Positions 24,401 through 34,075 of a stretch of 64,000 bases of DNA are shown here, piece after piece. How positions within the stretch are numbered: the first letter of the stretch is position 1; every line of letters starts with the position of its first letter. The translations under genes were made by a program, and so were the position numbers. Under the pieces are notes generated by a model. It saw nothing but the letters and a program-made list of their open reading frames with translations. It was not told the origin of the DNA and did no database searches. Source of the DNA: Liolophura sinensis. Lineage: Eukaryota; Mollusca; Polyplacophora; Chitonida; Chitonidae. The stretch covers positions 45,625,682 through 45,689,681 of the forward strand of contig NC_088300.1 in NCBI RefSeq assembly GCF_032854445.1. The letters are read 5' to 3'.

Positions 24401-24438
24401 GAAGGCTTAATGCGAGCATATGTCTTAATACTGGACAT
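9284..24438 (-). CDS. KIF6: Kinesin-like protein KIF6 (kinesin-9 family), 17 exons
   Basis: A microtubule motor. KIF6 and KIF9 form the kinesin-9 family, which works in motile cilia and axonemes. I assembled 17 exons on the minus strand; all donor/acceptor phases agree and the coding length is 3318 bases, giving 1105 residues. The start at 24438 ([12 protein letters not shown]) aligns with the start of the motor in KIF6. P-loop GQTGTGKT is at residues 91-98, switch I NQRSSRSH at 212-219 and switch II DLAGSER at 245-251. KIF6 rather than KIF9 is favoured by [23 protein letters not shown] and STCRFAQRV. Human KIF6 is about 814 residues; the extra length here is mainly a single 246-residue exon and a C-terminal IQ-like segment. 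Its 5' end faces the archaemetzincin gene about 2.6 kb away. Confidence 0.93.
10105..10385. repeat. Degenerate tandem repeat in a KIF6 intron
   Basis: Loose repeats of phrases such as 'catgagcaccac', 'gaagaatatgacag' and 'acaactgaa' recur about every 30-55 bases. They are too diverged to define a single unit. Confidence 0.5.
11270..11612 (+). mobile_element. tRNA-derived SINE, family D
   Basis: The head 'ctggcctaatggttagagtg' fits a pol III A box and 'gggatagaaccctagtc' fits a B box. The body includes 'gtctggtgtctttggcatga' and 'tacttcagtggcagcagcac', and the tail is 'tacgacgttaaatcccaagc' followed by (ATTC)n. A second copy without the head lies at 31815-32117. It sits in the KIF6 intron between exons 10475-11212 and 11808-12020. 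Confidence 0.75.
12297..12412. repeat. 39-bp tandem repeat, about 3 copies
   Basis: Unit 'acagcatgtcctagaacatg' plus 'ctttcatcttatagcattt', almost identical across copies. Each holds the imperfect palindrome AGCATGTCCTAGAACATGCT. It lies just 3' of KIF6 exon 12455-12587. Confidence 0.9.
13772..13904 (+). mobile_element. SINE family A, 3' half
   Basis: Runs from 'tgcggatggccgtgggtttc' to 'acggcgtaaaacaccaatca' and an (AAAT)n tail. Lies in the KIF6 intron between exons 13312-13552 and 14142-14248. Confidence 0.75.
17098..17350 (-). mobile_element. SINE family A, diverged, near full length
   Basis: Plus strand: TTTATTTATT tail, 'gaatatttcacttctatgag', 'accatccacaggttgctggc', 'agccagcatgagcttagact' and a remnant of the tRNA-like head. 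More diverged than the 25648 and 49277 copies. Confidence 0.65.
17391..17612. mobile_element. MITE-like element, TA-flanked
   Basis: Ends are imperfect inverted repeats ('ccctaattcctcaacctttt' against 'gaggttgaagaactgcaa' read in reverse complement), with TA at both junctions as in Tc1/mariner target duplications. The interior matches 44338-44560. No open reading frame for a transposase. Confidence 0.65.
17628..18262. repeat. 23/24-bp minisatellite, about 26 copies
   Basis: Unit 'cacacagacatcatgtgtgt' plus 'aaat' or 'act'. Within each unit ACACA and TGTGT can pair as a small hairpin. Higher-order mixing of 23- and 24-base variants suggests repeated unequal exchange. The array ends about 40 bases from KIF6 exon 18305-18404. 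Confidence 0.95.
18540..24438 (-). CDS. KIF6: KIF6 motor-domain exons (1-7)
   Basis: Exons in transcript order: 24207-24438, 23482-23596, 22622-22772, 22014-22228, 20093-20263, 19155-19258, 18540-18657. They carry the full motor: N-terminal strand, P-loop (exon 2), the SFLEIYQE segment (exon 3), switch I (exon 4), switch II (exon 5), VPYRNSLLT and LRDSLG (exon 6), and [13 protein letters not shown] with RFAQRVA (exon 7). All nucleotide-binding motifs look intact, so the motor should be an active ATPase. Between switch II and VPYRNS there is a short Ser/Met-rich insertion relative to the human protein. Confidence 0.93.
18768..18905. mobile_element. MITE-like element, truncated, reverse orientation
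   Basis: In reverse complement it reads 'ttcctcaaccttttcacata', 'tttgtggagacaaaactaca' and 'ttggattggaaattgattac', matching the left two-thirds of the 17391 and 44338 copies. Confidence 0.5.
19735..19930 (-). repeat. SINE-like dispersed repeat, family B
   Basis: Shares 'gttttatgggtgaaggaaacc', 'aaccaaagactttggtaggt' and a 'catatgtgatatgtacagca' block with the 1678 copy. Diverged and without a clear head. Confidence 0.45.
21429..21583 (-). mobile_element. SINE family A, partial
   Basis: Plus strand: ATTTATTTGATTGG tail, 'agaatatttcacttatatga', 'ggcaggaaaccaggctc', 'ctgcaggttgcttgcagacc'. Directly followed by a family C copy in the same orientation. Confidence 0.6.
21585..21900 (-). mobile_element. 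tRNA-derived SINE, family C
   Basis: On the plus strand it begins (GTGA)n, 'gggtttgacattaataattt', 'cagtcatatgacaacaaagg', 'cgcaggacggatttccaccg'-like body and ends in a Pro/Gln-codon-poor tail region near 'aggatggacccagacg'. It parallels 29931-30285 throughout. Confidence 0.65.
23330..23425 (+). mobile_element. SINE family A, diverged 3' end
   Basis: Contains 'tttcctgccaccataatgct', 'ggcctccaccatatacgtga' and 'attcttgagtttggccttaa', a diverged family A tail next to the P-loop exon of KIF6. Confidence 0.55.
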
Positions 24439-25087
24439 GTTTGACCACAGTCTTTCACAAGCTACAGCAGCCTGGGCTAGCTAGAAGTTCACTGTATACA
24501 TCCCCTATACATTTTCATACAGTACATGTATCTTTGTCCTAATGGTGATAAGCACATCAAACTTGTCTGTAGCTACCAGAAAAGTGCGTGTTCAAATCTG
24601 TCGTCTAGCTCAAGGGCATTCAAGCTGAAAGTAATTAAACCATCAAATTTGTCAATACATGCATGTAAACCAACACCAGCAATTCAGATTAGAGCTTAAA
24701 AATCTGTAAAATATTAACTTCACTCTACTTAAAGCAATTAAAACTAGCATTTTTTTTAACCTGTATAAGAATACACTTGAACACCATTTATTAGCTGCAA
24801 CAATTCACTGTCTGTCAGTTATAAAAATTTTGCCACATCCAATCTTTCAACCTTTGCCATTTTGATTCACTTAACAAGGGGCTTTCAAGTATGCAAAATG
24901 ATATCAACTTCTTTATGGGAAGTCACAGCTACTGTAGATCTACTGACTAGCAGTGAAAAATATACACATCTGGAAAAAATGTACCAGGGACAAATTTCTA
25001 TCCATGTTCATGTGTTAGTCATTAACAATATATGCACTCATTTTTACAGTGCTCTATAACCTTTAGTCACTAGGCATCATACCTTAC
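24439..25087. other. Upstream of the KIF6 start codon
   Basis: No convincing coding exon. A 'gctgctgtag' acceptor-like site 23 bases before the KIF6 ATG suggests that the 5' leader is spliced. Confidence 0.35.
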
Positions 25088-25276
25088 CATATAAAGAACA
25101 TGTTAAAAGGCCTGTCCCTCTCGACCAGCTGACCAGTGTCTTGAGACATGACCTTCAGACCTGGCACAGGTTCTAAGTCTTCCAGCCACCCAGAGAATGT
25201 GTACAGACATGTCAGCGCAGGTTGACTGGACATTCTCAGCCTTTGTACAGCTCCACAGCTCCTGTACAAAGGGGCG
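25088..25276 (-). other. Possible unassigned exon (coding or 5' leader)
   Basis: A 189-base segment is bounded by a good acceptor ('taatcctacag') and a good donor (ATATG|GTAAGG) and stays open in one frame over its whole length, with a balanced composition (LTCLYTFSGWLEDLEP, VMSQDTGQLVERDRP). If spliced to the site just before the KIF6 ATG, a stop follows at once, so it would be leader sequence there. I do not recognise the peptide. Confidence 0.3.
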
Positions 25277-25647
25277 CTGTAGGATTAACACCTATGCTGT
25301 CAATAGAAAAACAATGAAATATGAGACTGTCTTAGGCTATATAGCTAATGATCATACATATAGTACAGGCAAAGGAATGTCTAGGAAACATAGTGTAAAC
25401 ACTAAAAGATATTCTGTAGGTTGCAGTATAGACATGCATACAATATATGTTGGCTGTATCAAACTTCAGGAATTACAACTGATGAATGAAAAGAAAATAC
25501 AAAGCACATTTTCATGAAGTTCAACATAGGCTTATATGTCAAGATATCAAGATTTACAGCAGCTAATCTATTCTTTAAACGCCAGGGGCTAATATATGTT
25601 TGCATATGTCACATTAGACCCAAATTAAACTTCACTTCAACAATATT

Positions 25648-25875
25648 TTATTTATTTGATTGGTGTTTTATGCCGTACTTTGAAATTTTTCACTTATACG
25701 ACGGCGGCCATCATTATGGTAGGAGGAAACCCACGACCATCCGCAGGTTGCTGTCAAACCTTCCCAGAGAGGAAGCCAGCATGAGCTGGACTTGAACTCA
25801 CAGCGACTGCATCGTTCAGAGGCTCCCAGGCCATTACCTTGCGCTAGCGCGCTAACCAAATGGGCTACGGAGGCC
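25648..25875 (-). mobile_element. tRNA-derived SINE, family A, near full length
   Basis: Reading the minus strand from 25875: 'ggggcctccgtagcccattt', 'ggttagcgcgctagcgc' (A-box region), 'tgtgagttcaagtccagctc' (B-box region), then the conserved body 'gcaacctgcggatggtcgtg' and tail 'taaaacaccaatcaaataaa'. This copy defines the family in this window. Lies in the space between KIF6 and AMZ. Confidence 0.85.
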
Positions 25876-26993
25876 CCACAACATTTTAGTCACTCAAAGT
25901 ACTGTAAGTGTAATCCTATATTTACTTCTGTAAATGCAAAAATACTTTTGCACAAATTTAATGCAGAATGTAGTAGGAACATGGAAAGCCCTGGCGGGAT
26001 GACCATATTTCTTTTAGGGCTAACGCGCCCCAGTCCAAATATAAAAAAAAATTCAAAGATAGCCATCCACATGGATAAATTTTAAGTATTGATTTGTACA
26101 GTACATTAAAGATAAACTTTTCAAACTTTTCTTCAGCGAGAAGCCATTTACTTTATGTATCATCTGAGGTCACCGTGGTATCCTGGACAAAATCTTACCC
26201 TTTGAATCTTACACATCACAAAAGTCATCTCTGCACATATTCCTCAACCTGTCAGTCTAATTGTCACTTTTTCCCTCCATGCGCCAGCTTCGCGTTCTTG
26301 GCAACAGAGGGATCTTACGAAGGCGGTAGGTTTCAGCATACTGTATAGAAAGCAGTACTTTTATGAAACCCTCCAGAACCTGGAGAATCCAGCATAGGTC
26401 GAAGTGAAAACGGCATCACACGGGTAGTGGAGACTGTGTGGTTGATGTGTAGCATGGCAGCCAGTTTCCTAGCGTAAAGAAACCAATCGATGCTGACATG
26501 GTAAAAAATTGTTGTGTAATTTTAGGAGTAAACAGTGGTTTATTAATTAATAATCGTTTAACTCGCGTCACGGTGGTGTCGGAAACTGGGTATCCGCTGA
26601 CCTCTCCTTTTAATTTGCAAATGCCATGAAGGCAACGTGTAGTTTGTTACCCACATAATATATGACAGTCGGCTGAATATCCTTAGAGAAACCAAACCAT
26701 CCTCTCAGTAACACCCTAGTCTGCATTTTAAAGGCATAAGACAACAGGAACTAGCATTTTTTTTGTAATAAAAGCGTTACTCTATGCTTGGACTTCAAAT
26801 GTGAAAAATGTGTACCCTACGGCTACGGCGGGGCTATTCGAAGTGTAAATGTCTGCTTCAAAATTACAGTTCATGATCTAAAAAAGCCAAAAAAAAAAAT
26901 GTTGCGCTTGATCATGTCTTACACAGCTTGCTGTTATTGTACAATACGGGATAACTAATGTTCAGTTGTTGTTATTGACAGTGTCCTTGTGTC
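25876..26993. other. Probable promoter side of the archaemetzincin gene
   Basis: No coding exon before 26994. A 'ttattgacag' acceptor-like site about 14 bases before the ATG suggests a spliced 5' leader. An RFX half-site (GGCAAC, near 26300) is present but alone is weak evidence. Confidence 0.35.
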
Positions 26994-29408
26994 ATGCCTA
27001 ACAAGTCTGCTGAAAGCAGATGTATGGTGTTTTACATTGGAAAACTGCAGAAGAAGTCTTCAGAAGAAAAACTGTTTTATCAACTTGCTTACAAGTCTCT
27101 CCATAAAGTCCGTTTGGGAAGGAAAACCTCTGCAGGAATTCCCCATGAGGGTGCAGAAGAGGGGTTGTTTAAGCAGTATGAGGGTGATGATACAGATAAG
27201 CAGCAGACTTACATCCAGTGGCGTGCCGCTATGGAGATGGATATACTGGCCAGGCTAACAGCTGGTCACAGAACAACGATCTACATCCAGCCAATAGGCA
27301 CTATCCCGGCATCAGTGCTAAACTTCTCCCTAGAGATTAACAATGAATGCATGCCTCTGTTAGACATTCTCAGATGCTTTACAGAGATTTTTTTCACACC
27401 AAAGCAGGCGACTGTTTTACCAGCAGTCCACATCTCTGAAGCAGGCTGGGTCATCGGGGAACGGACAAGTAAGCTGACAGGAGAACCTCAGCTGTTGGTC
27501 CGCGACTTTTATCCGTATCTGTTTAAGCGCGTGCCGAGGGATGGCGTCTGCATCATGGGGTTGTCCTGGCTGGACCTCTACCCGTGTGACAAGCTGAACT
27601 TTGTCCTGGGCGAGTCCTCGTGTGCTCATAAAGCAGGTGTGTTCTCTTTTGGGAGATTTGATTCCAGAGTACCCCAGCAACCTTCAGAGGGTGTGGCAGT
27701 AGATGGTCCTATGTTGTGGCAACTTCTGAAGGTGAGAGATTGGCTCGGTAGTCCAGCAAAGTGAATGTCAGAATGTTAAATAAGGAGAGGGATCATTTAG
27801 CTCATTGAATTAATGTTTGTTGTAATGTACACTGTATGATGACGTGTTCTGTGCAGAACGAAATGTGTAAAATTCAGAGATAAAAGGTTAAAACAGGCAT
27901 CCTTAAAACCAAGACAGTACAGGTTAGGGTAGTTATTTCTTTAGAGGATTACTGAAATTTACCAGCTTGTACTGGAAATAGAAATGCATTCCATCCTCCC
28001 TCACTCAATCACTTTGGTGTAACAGGGTAATGGAGAGACAGGCTTTCTTGTAATGCATGTTATGTTCAGCTAAGGGAGCTGTTTTATTTCTGATTATCAG
28101 AGGGGTAATGCATACTAGCTGTAAAGTCTATTTGTCAGCTACATCCTGTTTTTGGCAGCACATCGCAGTGACCCAGTAGCCTTGCACCAATGCAGTTGCT
28201 GTGAATTCCAATCCTGCTCATGCTGGCTTCCTCTCCTCTTCCTCTCTGCCCGGTTTCCACCCATCATAATGTTGGCCACCCTTGTATAAGTAAAGTATTC
28301 TTGATTGCGGTCTAAAACATGTCAGATAAATCAGTTCTTTTTTTTTGTGGGAGGCATGGTGGTTAGATGGTTTGAACATTGACATAACTTGCAGGCAATT
28401 AGGTGCAGGACTGAGAGGATGCTTATTCAAAGTGCAGTGGTATCAGCCAGTTTTGAGCAATAAAACGTGTGCTATATCCAGAAAGTTTATTCCCTGATAA
28501 CAGTAAAACTGTTACTTTGAAACACTCTCTTATAGGGGAGTTTTGAGTTAAAATTCTTTTATCGCTTTTGCGTCCTACTGTATTATGTGACCTGTCAAAA
28601 TTATTACGCAATTACTATTGATCACATTTAATATAACATGGGCTTGTGAAAAAAGTTTCAGAAAAAGTTTTTTAGAGTAGAAATTAAGGAGCTGAATGTG
28701 AACTTGAGAAGTTTCTAACGGAAAGAGGTATCAGTTGTGCCTCTCAAACACAGATAAGTAATCAGTAAATTAATGTCAACAAAGGTTCCCTAACACTTTT
28801 CACAAGTCACATGAATGCATGATACAGTAGAGGTTTTTTATGAACAGACATGAGGTCCCTCACTGGCTTATTTGCCTAAGCAATATTTTTGCCGGAGTTG
28901 ACAAACTCTTTTCGCCTTAAATCTTAAATCAAGATGTTTTTCCGGTACCATTCTGTGCTATAGTGAGGTCTTCTGACGTTTCCTTCTGTCCTAAACTTTT
29001 ACACATAAGTGAAGAACACTTTGAGTACTGCTTTAAAAACCAATCAGATAAAGTCAGTCACAGTTTTCTTCTTTAATTCTAATACATTTAATACATGGAT
29101 TGTATTTTCAGACACTAACACATGAAGTGTGTCATCTGTTACGTCTGGAGCATTGCCCGTTTTTCTGGTGCACGATGAATGCAAGCCACACAGTGAGAGA
29201 GGCCATGGAGCAGCCATTATTCCTCTGTCCTGTGTGCATGAGGAAAGTCCAGAAGGTGTGTCGCTTTAGTCTTCTGGAACGTTACACAAACATGTCCACC
29301 TTCCTGAAACAGGTCAATCAACAATGTCAGTTTGTGAAATTTATGGAGTCCATAGAATGGCTGGAAAAAGTGATGAACTTCTTAATGCAGACAAATAATC
29401 CCAGATAA
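26994..29408 (+). CDS. Archaemetzincin (AMZ-type zinc metallopeptidase), two coding exons
   Basis: A zinc-dependent peptidase of family M54; the animal AMZ1/AMZ2 proteins act as aminopeptidases on small peptides in vitro, with poorly known substrates. Exons are 26994-27731 and 29112-29408, joined in phase 0, giving 344 residues (human AMZ2 is about 360). The N-terminal half has TIYIQPIG. The active site is in exon 2: HEVCH at 250-254, third histidine H260, C261 and C266, M268 (Met turn) and CPVC at 285-288, the order that defines archaemetzincins. VCIMGLSWLDLYPCDKLNF matches the strand before the active site. Oddity: residue 257, normally the invariant Gly of HExxHxxGxxH, is Arg, and Cys replaces the usual Gly after HEV. 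Zinc ligands and the general-base Glu remain. No signal peptide is seen. Orthology to AMZ1 versus AMZ2 is not decided. Confidence 0.92.
28165..28335 (+). mobile_element. SINE family A, diverged
   Basis: In the AMZ intron. Shows 'gttgctgtgaattccaatcc' (B-box region), 'tgctcatgctggcttcctct', 'cccatcataatgttggccac' and 'ttcttgattgcggtctaaaa'. Confidence 0.6.
28349..28520 (+). mobile_element. tRNA-derived SINE, family F, old copy
   Basis: Parallels the right-hand copy at 61801-62031: 'gcaattaggtgcaggactga', 'cagtggtatcagcc', 'gtgctatatccagaaagt' and 'taaaactgttact'. Clearly more diverged than the 61-62 kb copies. Confidence 0.6.
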
Positions 29409-29930
29409 TAGGCCTGATAAAGTGCAGTGTTCTATTTTGTATATGCATACTGAATGGTGCTGTAAATGGAATTTATGCATACAATCATTATGAAAATGAT
29501 GCTACAAATGATTTGTTCATGTCATTAAAAGATGCAACTTTCATAAAACTGTGCAGATTATTTCTCTATGCCACTTAGTTCTCTCAGAATGTTTCAAAAT
29601 ATTTGTTGAAAAGGCTGAAGAATTCGGGAATCGGCCATGTTTTGTTCTGACATTCTTGTGAGCTTAACGTTTAATGTGGAATTCTCAGTTATCTGCATGA
29701 TGTAATTTACTTTCAACTGCAGTGTCTCGGTTATGCATCATCACCCAAAACTAAAAAGTATGCTTTTTAGACTTTTGAGATACTTTATCGATGTATATAT
29801 GCATGTACCATTTGATCTGGCATTAGTTTGCTACTACACATGGCTTTGTCACAGGATTTTGGCCTGAATTATAACTGTAAGCGTTACCAAGTGCTACGGA
29901 AAGCAGGTTACCCTACTCCTGTGTTAGATT
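29409..29930 (+). other. AMZ 3' untranslated region and MITE-like remnant
   Basis: ATTAAA at about 29524 could serve as a polyadenylation signal. Sequence 29455-29640 ('tttatgcatacaatcattat', 'cataaaactgtgcagatta', 'ttctctcagaatgtttcaaa', 'aaggctgaagaattcggg') matches the element at 43590-43830. Confidence 0.5.
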
Positions 29931-30285
29931 TTGAGTGAGTGAGTGATTGCTTGGGGTTTAACGTCATACTCAACAATTTTTCAGTCATATGACGACGAAG
30001 GAATCTTTAGGGTGCATGTATGTGTAATATGCCTCCTTGTTGCAGGATGGATTTCCACCAGTCTTTTATTTAGTGCTGCTTCACTGAGACGGCTTACCGA
30101 AGGCAAGTAAGCTGCCCCGCCCGAGCCATTATACTGATACAGGTCAACCAGTCGTTGGACTATCCCCTTCATGCTGAACGCCAAGCGAGGAAGTTACAAC
30201 TTCCTCTTTTAAAGTCTTAGGTGTGACTCGATCAAGGATTGATCCTGGATCTACTGGTCCCAAAGCGGACGTCAGATTTTGAACT
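29931..30285 (-). mobile_element. tRNA-derived SINE, family C, longest copy
   Basis: Plus strand starts (GTGA)n, 'gcttggggtttaacgtcata', 'ttcagtcatatgacgacgaa', 'ttgcaggatggatttccacc' and ends 'gatcaaggattgatcctgga', which in reverse complement gives the B-box-like 'gatcaatccttgatcgagtc'. Best copy of family C in the window. Confidence 0.75.
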
Positions 30286-30567
30286 TATAAACTGTCATTT
30301 ATGGCAAGACATACGACTACAGTGAACGTTGGCCAATTTCACACAACACATAACCACATCATCAACAACACACATGGTTCGTTGTGATCACAGGGGACAC
30401 AGAAGACACAAATTTCACAATGAAATACATGTTTTATTGAAATGCCAATGGCATAATTTTTATTTCAGAAGTTTTTTAATAGCTACAAAAGATAGGAATG
30501 AATGTGCATGTAAATGATTTTCATCCAGGTGCCCAATATTTCTAGTAGAATTATTTTGAGATCAATA

Positions 30568-30946
30568 AAGTTACATGTACATCAGTACAGTGAAGTGTAC
30601 ATCAGTACAGTTACACGTACCTCAGTAAAGTTACATGTACATTAGTACAGTTACACGTACCTCAGTAAAGTTACATGTACATCAGTACAGTTACACGTAC
30701 ATCAGTACAGTTAAGTGTACATCAGTAAAGTTACATGTACATCAGTACAGTTACATTTACATGTACATCAGTATAGTTACGTGTACATCAGTACAGTTAC
30801 ATTTATATGTACATCAGAACAGTTACATGTGCATCAGTACAGTTACAGTTACGTGCACATCATTACAGTTACACGTACCTCAGTAAAGTCACATGTACAT
30901 CAGTAAGTTACGTGTACATCAGTACAGTTACATGTACATCAATTGA
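30568..30946. repeat. 20-bp minisatellite, about 18 copies
   Basis: Unit 'gttacatgtacatcagtaca' with point variants (acgtgt, aagtgt, acctca). ACATGT and TGTACA are self-complementary, so single strands could pair within or between units. Confidence 0.9.
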
Positions 30947-31814
30947 ACATGTTGCATGCCACCAGCAGGAAATACTTGTACTAATAAGAAATTGTAAGCC
31001 TATTGAAAGCATTTTCGTAATTATTGTTCAAAACTGTATTTTTAGAAATTCTCGATTCTCATTAAACTGAAAACAATTCTTAAGTATTAGGTATAGCATT
31101 CAAGGGGAAGCAAATCAGCAAAAATTCACCATATTTTGACAGGTCATATTACATATTTATATACTGGGATTAAGATAAACGTCTATTTTAATACCAGTTA
31201 CACATAACTGGAAGAACTGAATGAATCATTGAATTACTAATCATAACCAAATGAAGGCTTTCGTCAATGAAAAAGTTAAGGAACACCTATGACTCATGAC
31301 TATGTTGTTCAGAATCACAGTTGTAATGAGGCCATCATTAATAATGTGTTTCTTGGGCGTAACAAAACCAGCCCTCTAAAAAAAGGGCCCAACTCTTAAT
31401 TTTTAAATTTTACCCCAATTTTAATTTTCTATAAAATCCCAATCTTTGTATCACAAAAAAATGACAAAGAATTCACTACCAATCATGCTAATGTACCCTA
31501 TGTTTTGCTGATATGGTAGAGTTATGCTCAACAGCGAATTTTCCAAGGATGACATGATGACCATTACCATGAGGAAGAGGAGTGGCTACAGGTGAATATC
31601 AGATTATTTCCTGCTGGCCATGCCAGGCTTGTGTGTCAAACCCCGTCTGGAATAACCTTTGCTACATACAATTTTGACAGGGCTTCTGCTAGTATTTGTG
31701 AAAATATACATAAAAATGTAAGGATTTGGCTGCATAATAAGTCAGGATATAAGTACATTTTATGAATCAGTTAACATTCAGCTATAGTATTTACACATCA
31801 ACAATAACATATAT
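30947..31814. other. Non-coding stretch between AMZ and GNPTAB
   Basis: No exon or known repeat recognised on either strand. Confidence 0.4.
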
Positions 31815-32117
31815 GATGTCAAACCCCGGGTCAGGTCATATCAAAGACCTTAAAAATGGTACTTGCTGTTACCTCGCTTGGTGCTCAGTGCTTAGAGTTT
31901 AGCGCAAGGAAACATTACTGGTTGATCCGGTGTCAGTATCACTTGACTGGGTTGGGTATCATGTCTGGTGTCTTCGGCATGATACTTCAGTGGAGGCAGC
32001 ACTTTGGCAGCATCGACTCGCTCTATCAGAAGAGACACATTACATATGCGCATACCTAATGACTCTTGACTGAAAAATTGATAAGCACGACGTTAAACCC
32101 TAAGCATACATGCATGC
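31815..32117 (+). mobile_element. SINE family D, head missing
   Basis: Matches 11330-11612 block by block: 'aaagaccttaaaaatggtac', 'gtctggtgtcttcggcatga', 'tacttcagtggaggcagcac' and the tail 'cacgacgttaaaccctaagc'. Confidence 0.75.
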
Positions 32118-33104
32118 ATATATGGTGTACATTCAAAAAACAAAAAAAAGTCGTCGGCAAATGTCACGTTTTTGTACGTCAATCTGTGATGTACTGATGG
32201 TTGCACAGATACAAATATATACAACGTACATGGATATTTATAATCAAACACAGCTGTGACTATCTTAATACTACTCTTGTAGCTACAACTCCCACACTAA
32301 CATGATTAAACCACACAAGAGCAATTAACCCACAAAGAATTCACCCGTAAAATGTTAGCTCCATGTAAACAACTATCTCATATGATTTTAAGATGATGAA
32401 AAGTTTAAAATAAAACAAAAGTATAAAGACAACCTGATCTACAATGACAATGAATGACAACCCTCACCTTACTGAAACAAGCAACAAGGTAACAGCAAAA
32501 AGTAATTATTTCTACTTTGGTCGTGTAAGACAGTTTCACCCACCAATTAATCACACTGACATGTGACCATACATTTAGCATATCCTCATATGAAATAAGG
32601 TGATGTTTTAAGATGCCTTTGTGATTATGTATGCAAATAATGTTTCAGGTATGTTCCAGATTCTCTCAGAATAATAGACTCCGTATATAAATATGATCCT
32701 CACAGTCACAGCCCTCTGATCACGTACTAACATGTATGTACATATAAATATATTTATGTTCTAACATGATCACAAATAAATACATTTGTATCAAACAAAA
32801 ATGAGTTGTTTCACTCTGGCTTGTCTCTCCAAACAATGTGTAGTAGTTTGTTCATGCAATGAATAAAAACAGTGCTGCTTGTGGAAACGGCACATCAGCA
32901 AAATTATCCTTGGACATAACTCAGCCTTTACGTTGTATGCATTAGTACTAGCAGCAATATGACAAAACAGTTTGACACAATAAATTGTCTCAGTAGCTCA
33001 AACATATGACAAAATGACACTTTTCTACTTATCTAATAATCAGCACCAGAAATCCATTTGACATTTAATAGTTTTAGTGTAAATCTTCCTTTTAGTTATG
33101 TATG
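32118..33104. other. Non-coding stretch beyond the GNPTAB 3' end
   Basis: AT-rich, with no exon recognised. Confidence 0.4.
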
Positions 33105-33415
33105 TTATATCAGCGTCATTACCTTCATGTCAGATACCAAAGTTTTTATTGACTAATTTCAACCACTGCTTCAACGCCGCTCACTCCAGAACGATATCTG
33201 TGGAGCCATTGTTTTACATCAAAACCAGAGATGATAGAAATACATGTGTGTTATCATTAAAATACATGGATTTCAATCATTTTGTTGTTTTGCATTAGCC
33301 AAAGGGTCACATGGTCACATTTTACACTATTTTGACGCAGACGAAAATGAATCGCACAGGTGCAAAATCGTCAGTGAAAACCAGCGGGGAGTGCTTAATT
33401 AAGTTCTTCGTGTAT
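33105..33415. repeat. Dispersed repeat, family E, second copy
   Basis: Parallels 6690-6975. It contains TTTATT at 33145-33150, which reads AATAAA on the minus strand and might act as a GNPTAB polyadenylation signal about 0.9 kb past the stop; this is a guess. Confidence 0.4.
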
Positions 33416-34075
33416 ACATGTGAACTGGATCTTTTTTGTGTCACTTTTGCAGACACAAAGGACAATTATCACATTTTGGACCCCTAAAGAAGGAATTGCT
33501 TGGATAAACCCAGCCTTATGACGAGCACACAGGAATGAACTGCTCCTGAACAAGAACATTTAAATATATTTGACTAAGACAACAACATAAGTGGAGGTCA
33601 TTTGAATAAAACACATGTACATGCAGTGGTATGAAAGACGGAAAAATCCTTCTTGGATATGTTTATCATCAATCTAAGACATTATTATGCAAAGATTATG
33701 TAAAAGTAATAGAATTCCAAAAGAAAAAAGGCTACATGTCAAATAACAAGCACAGACAAAGAGTGACCAAGTATAGCGTTAATTGAGCAAAGCATTGTTC
33801 ATGTAAATTAAAATAGACCTATAGAAGAATGGAAATTTCTTATCATGTATTTCATTTTTGGCACTGTGTATTGTCAGTCTATGCCAACCATATAAAACTA
33901 TGACCTGACTGGGCTGAGTATGTGTAACAATGTTTAGTTCCTAGACACGGAGGATTATTTAGGTTGCTTTTTACAAGGCCTTTGATCCCATCAAGAGCAT
34001 CAAGAGAATGATAACCATCGCCATGACAACAAGGCCCAAGAGAATATCAGGGGAGACAAGCCAGAGTAGGAACCG

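Noticed and set aside
9284-24438. Assignment of the kinesin as KIF9
   Set aside because: [23 protein letters not shown] and STCRFAQRV match KIF6 better than KIF9 ([32 protein letters not shown]).
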